From positions 1-10,373 of the forward strand of contig JALLAZ010001071.1 in assembly GCA_036939755.1 (NCBI GenBank): a stretch of 10,373 bases of DNA, in the 5' to 3' direction. The notes below the pieces were generated by a model, which saw only the letters and a list, made by a program, of their open reading frames with translations, was not told where the DNA came from and did no database searches. Each line of letters opens with the position of its first letter. The stretch's first letter is position 1. Of this stretch, positions 5,991 to 10,373 are shown piece by piece. Both the position numbers and the translations under genes were made by a program. The stretch is from Stephanodiscus triporus (Eukaryota > Bacillariophyta > Thalassiosirophyceae > Thalassiosirales > Thalassiosiraceae).

Positions 5991-8900
5991 CTATAGTAAT
6001 GCATTCTTAATATCTTCAAGTTTTTTCATCACATCCCCTACCGACCTATCGAGCTGCTCGGCAATCTTTTGTTTCACTTCATAGGGCAACTGGGCATATG
6101 CATCGCAGAGATCGCCATCGACTATATGCCTTATCGGAGCATAGTAGGATCGGTAGGATTGGGGATCTCGTCCAGTGGGCCTGGGCGCTTCCACTCGCAG
6201 GAAGCTTTCAAGCGAAGAGAAAAACTCGACGTCTTCTCTCGTCGTGAAGGGCACCAGAGCTCCCACGCGTCCGGTGACAGTCACGTAGATGAGCGATTCA
6301 GCGCCTCCGGCAACCAATGAAGCCCGGGTCATCGACGTCACGACCTCACCGACGTGGTAGGTGCAGAGCGTTTCTAGCTTCGGAGTCGAATCCTCCCGGG
6401 AGGAATCCCAGAGTGCTCGAGTACCCGTGACGTCGATGGCACCGACGTCCGCCCCACGGGGCAGCCGCAGTATGGACACGTTGCCGAATTTGTCGCCGAC
6501 CGCCACCGTGTTGATATCTAAGAGCTCCAGGCAGGTGACGGGACGCGGGCTTCGGTCTTTCGCCACGAGAACAAGCCTGTTCGACGTGGCATCGTATCGG
6601 ACAAACTGAACAGACTGCATCATGTCCCCGACGAAGGCTCTGTCCCCGGCTGCTTGAAGCGTTTTCACCATGGTGGGCAATCCACGAAGCTCGCATTTCT
6701 TCAACAGCTGTCGCTTTCCCATTTCGTATAGACGTACGATTTTTCCAATGCCAACGAGAAGCCTGCCTTGGAAGTGAACCAAGGAGAGAACTGGGCCGTC
6801 ATCCACTTTCGTCCGGTGCAAAAGCTGAAGCCTTTCTCCATTGACGACGCGGTACAGAACTACATGACTCTCCTTGTGGCCGAGAGGGTTCATCGTCATA
6901 CCCGTCACGGTACCGACCGCGAGCAAGGACTCTCCTCCGCGAGAGTGAAACCTAACGGAAGCACAGCAGAGCGCTGCTTCGTTTCTATTCATCTCCACAC
7001 AATCGAGGGTGGAGCAAGAATTCGCAGGGTCAACAAGACGGACGCACGACCCCCAACGACCTCGTTCAGCCGGGATGGGACCGCGTATCGGAGTGAGCCT
7101 CGTGTCATCATCGTCCTCGTCCTCATCTTCGTCTCCTCCATCCTTCTTTTCCTCGTCATCGGAATCTTCATCCATGTCCATATCCATGGCGTCGTCTCCA
7201 TCCTTGCTCTCTTTCTTCTTTGGCCCCACCTTGGACTTGCCGGTGCCGTCAAACCCCATGGCCTTCTTATCCTCCTCTCCGAAGTCGTTGGCGTCACTTT
7301 CCACTATCGCGAGGACGATCTTCCTCGATGACTCCGTGATCCTCGCGGACAACAGGCACATTTGGCGAGGCGTATAGCGAAGGTTGATGCGCTTGGAGTT
7401 GAATGCCTCGTCATCCTTCGAACCGAGCGCGCAGGCATCGTCACCCCCGCCCTCGCCGCCGACGGACAGGATCCGAAGGGTATTGCCGGATGTCGCCACG
7501 ATCCCCTCCCTCACGGCCACGTTGGAGAAGGAGCACCCGTGGTCAAGCGGGGCGTAACTCATGGGGGCCATCGCGTGACGGCCGTTCCCGGCCCGTCCGA
7601 TCCACGGCCTCGACGACAGGAGCAACGTCGACTGCATCCCCCGCAGGGTTATGCGGGACACGGCGACGGGCCTGGCCCCGAGGAAGCGCCTCGAGGGCGA
7701 CGCCGATATCGCCCCCGTGACGGGGTCGACGCCTGCCCTGAGCGCCGAGCCGTCGTCGAGGCCCACCGTGAGCGTGATCTCTCCCGATCCGCCGCCGCCG
7801 CCGTCACGTCCGTCCGAGTTCGACAGGGCCACTGAATGCGGCCTCGTCGTGCCGAGCGCCGTGCTGCTCCTCTGCTCCAGCAGTCCACCCGGGGCGAGGC
7901 TCAGGAGCCTCACCGTCGAATCGCGACAGCCCACCGCCGCGAAGAGGCTGCGAGTCTTGCCAACGGGCACGGCCCCCACGTCCAGCGAGCATACGTCGGC
8001 GCCGACGTCGCGCGTGCCCGCCTCCGTCAGGTTGCCGGTCAGCGGATCCAACTCGAAGTATATGAGCTCCCCCCCCACGAGGGCTATCAGTATCTGCGAT
8101 TCGTTCGCGGACGCGCACTCGATCTTCTTTATCCCAGGCACGTGCCACTGGGAGACCGATCCTCGCTGGATGTGACGGACGCCGCCGGGGTAGACCTGGA
8201 CAATGCCCCCCCCCCTCTCTCCCCCCCCGCCGCCGTAGCCCAGAGCCGAGCAGGCGAGGGTGGGCTCAGTCGTCAGGAATCCCGACTCCTTCCCCATCTC
8301 CTCCACGGTCTCCCCCACCGACAAGACGAGGGTCGCGTCCGCGAACGAGACGACGATGTACCGATCATAGGACCTACCACCGTCGATCCCACCCTCCCCC
8401 GCGTCGTCCCGGACGTTGAAAACCGCCCCGGGAACTCCGGGCAATTCCGAAACCGCGAGCTCGGTCACCGACAATCCGTGTCGTAGCACGCGCAACGCGC
8501 TCGTCGGACCGCGTCCGCACAGCGCGTACACCTGCGGACTGACCTCGTTCCCAGCCAGCTCCCCCACGAGGACGCTCGTCACCGGCGCGAGGCTGTCGAG
8601 TACGCACGCCCTGTGTAGATTCCGTAGCGTCGTAGGACGGAACGTCGGCGCGAACGACGACGCGATTTCGGACGACGAGTAGAACCCGTCCTCGTCGATA
8701 TCCGCCGCCCGATCGAGGTACGCGCCTATCGTCGACGTCGACGTGCACCGGACGGCCTCGTCCTCGATGTCGATGGCGTCGAACTGGTACAGTCCGTGAT
8801 CGCCGAATTCCGACGGCACGAACAGTAGGGCGAGGCGACTTACGTTCAGTCCGTTCCCGACGGGGAGGGTATCGAGCAGACACGCGGTCATCGAGGTAAC

Positions 8901-10160
8901 GATCGACCTGTCGTCCTTGGGCGTTACGAGAGTGACCTTGTACACGTCACCAAGTTCCGTCTGCACTAGGGCGAAGAACTTTCCCCGTTTCTGCTTCAGG
9001 ACCGTCATGGACGTGACGAGGACGCCCCGGTTGGACGGATGCAGCTCCCTCCTCGGGAGGGCGCACATCATGCGCCTCGCCGTCCTTCCACCACCACCAC
9101 CACCCACGGGCGGAGGAGGAGGCGCGGCCATCCCCTCGTGCACGTACTCGACGTAATCCTCGCCCCCCACGAGCACCCCCCCCGGACCGTCGGACCCGCC
9201 GGGCAACGCCGCGAGGACGCACGCGGTCCTGAGGACCGTCGTCGCCCACCGTCGCGAGACGTGGTTGAGACCTAGGTCGAGCTCGTAGTACGCGAGCTGC
9301 TTGACGTATCCGTCGCCGTGCCTCCCCAGCGGCACGTCGTCGTCGTCGAGGCCGCCGCCGCCGCCGTCCTTTTCCACCCCGGAAGAAGAAGAAGACGACG
9401 TCTTCCTCCCCGAGGCGGCGCCCGCGATATTGTTGGACGCGTCGTGCTCGTATTCGTCGTACTGAACCTCCAAGCATGCGAATATCGGATTGTCGTACCC
9501 GTTGTCGACCCCCGCCACGTCGTACACGAGAGTCCTAGGACGATGGGCCTCCAGGGGACTCGCCAGCCCGATCTTGCCGCGGGAGTCGCGATGCACGACG
9601 TACACGAGCTTGCGCTTCTCCACGCTGCACACCATGACCGCGCGTCCGCGCGGGTCGACCCCGAGGTACTGTCCCGGCGTGTCGCGACGTATGCCCGGCT
9701 TGCCGTAGGACGGGACGTGAAGTATCGCGGGCGGGACGTCGACCCCCTCGGGGTCGACGCCGCACTTCTCGAAGTCGAGGATGGAGAAGCAGCCGGAGTC
9801 GGACCCCACCGCGAGGACGTCGCGCTTCGACCCGGACACGCGCAGCGCCGACAGGCAGCGCAATATCGATCGAGTCTCGCAGCGACAAACGAGGCGCAGG
9901 GACGTCGTCGTCTCCTCCTCCTCCTCGTCGTCGTCGGCGTCGTCGTCGTCGGCGCGGGCGGGGCGAGGGGGCGGGGGAGAAGACGAGACCACGATGCGAT
10001 ACACGTCGATGGTGCCACCCGCGCGGAGGCAGGCGATCTCCTGCGTCGTGGGTCCGCAGCTCGAGGTGAATTCGCCGATTGCCGAGGAGATTATCGATCC
10101 TGCGTGACGGAGGCGGACGTCCAGGAGCTTCATCGCCGCGGCGGACGTCACGGACGTCAT
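5991..10160 (-). CDS. SF3B3: Splicing factor 3B subunit 3 (SF3B3 / SAP130 / Rse1)
   Basis: SF3B3 is a triple beta-propeller scaffold of the SF3b complex in U2 snRNP, which helps recognise the intron branch site in the nucleus. The 1389-residue product matches human SF3B3 (1217) along its whole length: AVGSDSG at 117-123, PGQYLGVDPRGRAV at 162-175, SPLEAH at 201-206, YELDLGLNHV at 292-301, CGRGPTSALRVLRHGL at 548-563, SFADATLVLSVGETVEE at 605-621, GRWGS at 1034-1038, DKFGN at 1223-1227 and RSYYAPI at 1337-1343. DDB1 and CPSF160, its paralogues, lack these exact blocks. Extra length comes from insertions: acidic 71-83, Ser/Gly-rich 254-270, Pro/Gly-rich 346-358, Gly-rich 643-652 and 787-792, and a long Asp/Glu/Lys stretch at about 959-1020. 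In-frame TAA at 10170-10172 precedes the ATG at 10160. Met10 (10133) lines up better with the family's usual start and is an alternative. There is no intron over 4.2 kb. The 5' part uses mainly G/C-ending codons and the last ~100 codons far fewer. Confidence 0.96.
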   Translation of the reverse strand: MTSVTSAAAMKLLDVRLRHAGSIISSAIGEFTSSCGPTTQEIACLRAGGTIDVYRIVVSSSPPPPRPARADDDDADDDEEEEETTTSLRLVCRCETRSILRCLSALRVSGSKRDVLAVGSDSGCFSILDFEKCGVDPEGVDVPPAILHVPSYGKPGIRRDTPGQYLGVDPRGRAVMVCSVEKRKLVYVVHRDSRGKIGLASPLEAHRPRTLVYDVAGVDNGYDNPIFACLEVQYDEYEHDASNNIAGAASGRKTSSSSSSGVEKDGGGGGLDDDDVPLGRHGDGYVKQLAYYELDLGLNHVSRRWATTVLRTACVLAALPGGSDGPGGVLVGGEDYVEYVHEGMAAPPPPPVGGGGGGRTARRMMCALPRRELHPSNRGVLVTSMTVLKQKRGKFFALVQTELGDVYKVTLVTPKDDRSIVTSMTACLLDTLPVGNGLNVSRLALLFVPSEFGDHGLYQFDAIDIEDEAVRCTSTSTIGAYLDRAADIDEDGFYSSSEIASSFAPTFRPTTLRNLHRACVLDSLAPVTSVLVGELAGNEVSPQVYALCGRGPTSALRVLRHGLSVTELAVSELPGVPGAVFNVRDDAGEGGIDGGRSYDRYIVVSFADATLVLSVGETVEEMGKESGFLTTEPTLACSALGYGGGGGERGGGIVQVYPGGVRHIQRGSVSQWHVPGIKKIECASANESQILIALVGGELIYFELDPLTGNLTEAGTRDVGADVCSLDVGAVPVGKTRSLFAAVGCRDSTVRLLSLAPGGLLEQRSSTALGTTRPHSVALSNSDGRDGGGGGSGEITLTVGLDDGSALRAGVDPVTGAISASPSRRFLGARPVAVSRITLRGMQSTLLLSSRPWIGRAGNGRHAMAPMSYAPLDHGCSFSNVAVREGIVATSGNTLRILSVGGEGGGDDACALGSKDDEAFNSKRINLRYTPRQMCLLSARITESSRKIVLAIVESDANDFGEEDKKAMGFDGTGKSKVGPKKKESKDGDDAMDMDMDEDSDDEEKKDGGDEDEDEDDDDTRLTPIRGPIPAERGRWGSCVRLVDPANSCSTLDCVEMNRNEAALCCASVRFHSRGGESLLAVGTVTGMTMNPLGHKESHVVLYRVVNGERLQLLHRTKVDDGPVLSLVHFQGRLLVGIGKIVRLYEMGKRQLLKKCELRGLPTMVKTLQAAGDRAFVGDMMQSVQFVRYDATSNRLVLVAKDRSPRPVTCLELLDINTVAVGDKFGNVSILRLPRGADVGAIDVTGTRALWDSSREDSTPKLETLCTYHVGEVVTSMTRASLVAGGAESLIYVTVTGRVGALVPFTTREDVEFFSSLESFLRVEAPRPTGRDPQSYRSYYAPIRHIVDGDLCDAYAQLPYEVKQKIAEQLDRSVGDVMKKLEDIKNALL
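7104..7193 (-). other. Acidic low-complexity insertion within SF3B3
   Basis: Residues 990-1019 of SF3B3 are almost entirely Asp and Glu with a few Met, Lys, Gly and Ser; residues 975-989 just before are Lys-rich. The segment falls where the human protein has an alpha-helical linker before the C-terminal CPSF_A-type propeller region. It is probably a disordered, surface-exposed loop. It is not conserved in human or yeast SF3B3 as I know them. Confidence 0.75.
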
Positions 10161-10210
10161 AGTATTATATTATATTATATATATATTATATATATGATAA
10201 TATATTATCA
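10161..10210. promoter_or_regulatory. AT-rich tract at the SF3B3 5' end with a 16-bp perfect palindrome
   Basis: Fifty bases made almost only of A and T, dominated by TAT/ATA units, directly abut the SF3B3 start codon. The last 16 bases, TGATAATATATTATCA (10195-10210), are a perfect palindrome. The tract occupies the position of the SF3B3 5' leader or core promoter and contrasts sharply with the GC-rich coding sequence beside it. A promoter role is inferred from position only. Confidence 0.5.
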
Positions 10211-10373
10211 AGGATTGGCACGCCCTCTCCTGTTGTTTTAATTGTTTTTTTAGGTAATCCCCTCACGATCGTGGGGGGGGGACGGAGGGGGGTGTTCCCC
10301 ACCCATATCTGCATATGGTACCAGGCCAGCGACTGTACTGTAACTACCTATCGGTAGGTACCGTACAGGCGTG
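10211..10373. other. Upstream flank of SF3B3, cut by the window edge
   Basis: No gene is visible. It holds a perfect palindrome CACGATCGTG at 10264-10273 followed by a G-rich patch (10272-10301), the short inverted repeat CCATAT-CTGC-ATATGG near 10302-10318, and a larger imperfect inverted repeat at 10333-10368 listed separately. Confidence 0.5.
10333..10368. repeat. Imperfect 36-bp inverted repeat
   Basis: The 18 bases at 10333-10350 match the reverse complement of 10351-10368 at 15 of 18 positions. The centre is TACCTA-TCGG-TAGGTA, so a transcript or extruded strand could form a long hairpin with a four-base loop. It sits at the window edge, so whether it belongs to a larger element cannot be seen. 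Confidence 0.65.

Noticed and set aside
9318..10241. Long plus-strand ORF (307 codons) antisense to the SF3B3 5' part
   Set aside because: It lies opposite a clearly conserved protein, is Arg/Val/Pro-rich from GC-rich antisense codons, and resembles no family. The other long ORFs overlapping 6346-10107 on either strand are shadows for the same reason.
1..10373. CRISPR array, tRNA or rRNA genes, transposase or integrase genes
   Set aside because: No regularly spaced repeats, no cloverleaf-like sequence with conserved tRNA boxes, and no transposase or integrase motifs were seen. The gene content is eukaryotic nuclear.

Overview
This is nuclear DNA of a protist, most likely a diatom or other photosynthetic stramenopile. 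Three things point that way. One gene has two short GT-AG introns (90 and 79 bases). The protein set is eukaryotic: a spliceosomal SF3b subunit, an XPA-type repair protein and a mitochondrial ferredoxin-fold protein. A plant/algal type NAD(P)-binding protein carries an N-terminus that could be a bipartite plastid presequence. The lineage is inferred from protein resemblance and gene architecture, not from a marker gene.

Layout, left to right. Bases 1-659 hold no gene I can support. At 660-833 is a possible 57-residue single-span membrane protein. At 960-1577 is an intronless XPA-family protein that keeps an RPA-binding-like N-terminus and the XPA C-terminal DNA-binding region but has no C4 zinc finger. 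Bases 1578-2706 are non-coding as far as I can tell. A three-exon gene at 2707-3949 encodes an atypical short-chain dehydrogenase/reductase close to Arabidopsis At5g02240. A doubtful 63-codon ORF with a C-x-H-G-x5-C motif lies at 4067-4258. At 4622-5200 is a mitochondrial-looking ferredoxin-fold protein that has lost all four cluster cysteines, as in the ferredoxin-like subunit of complex I in plants and ciliates. An AG repeat begins at its stop codon, and a run of 28 G follows.

The right half is one intronless 4.2-kb gene on the minus strand (10160-5991) encoding splicing factor 3B subunit 3 (SF3B3/SAP130/Rse1). It has lineage-specific acidic and homopolymeric insertions. Its GC-rich 5' half grades into a more AT-rich 3' end. 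An AT-rich, palindromic tract sits directly upstream of its start codon.

The most unexpected structure is a decayed copy of the last ~50 codons of SF3B3 at about 5453-5597. It lies on the opposite strand, tail-to-tail with the intact gene and about 400 bases from its stop codon. The genes do not form one pathway; they look like independent housekeeping genes packed closely. No mobile element, RNA gene or CRISPR array was seen.
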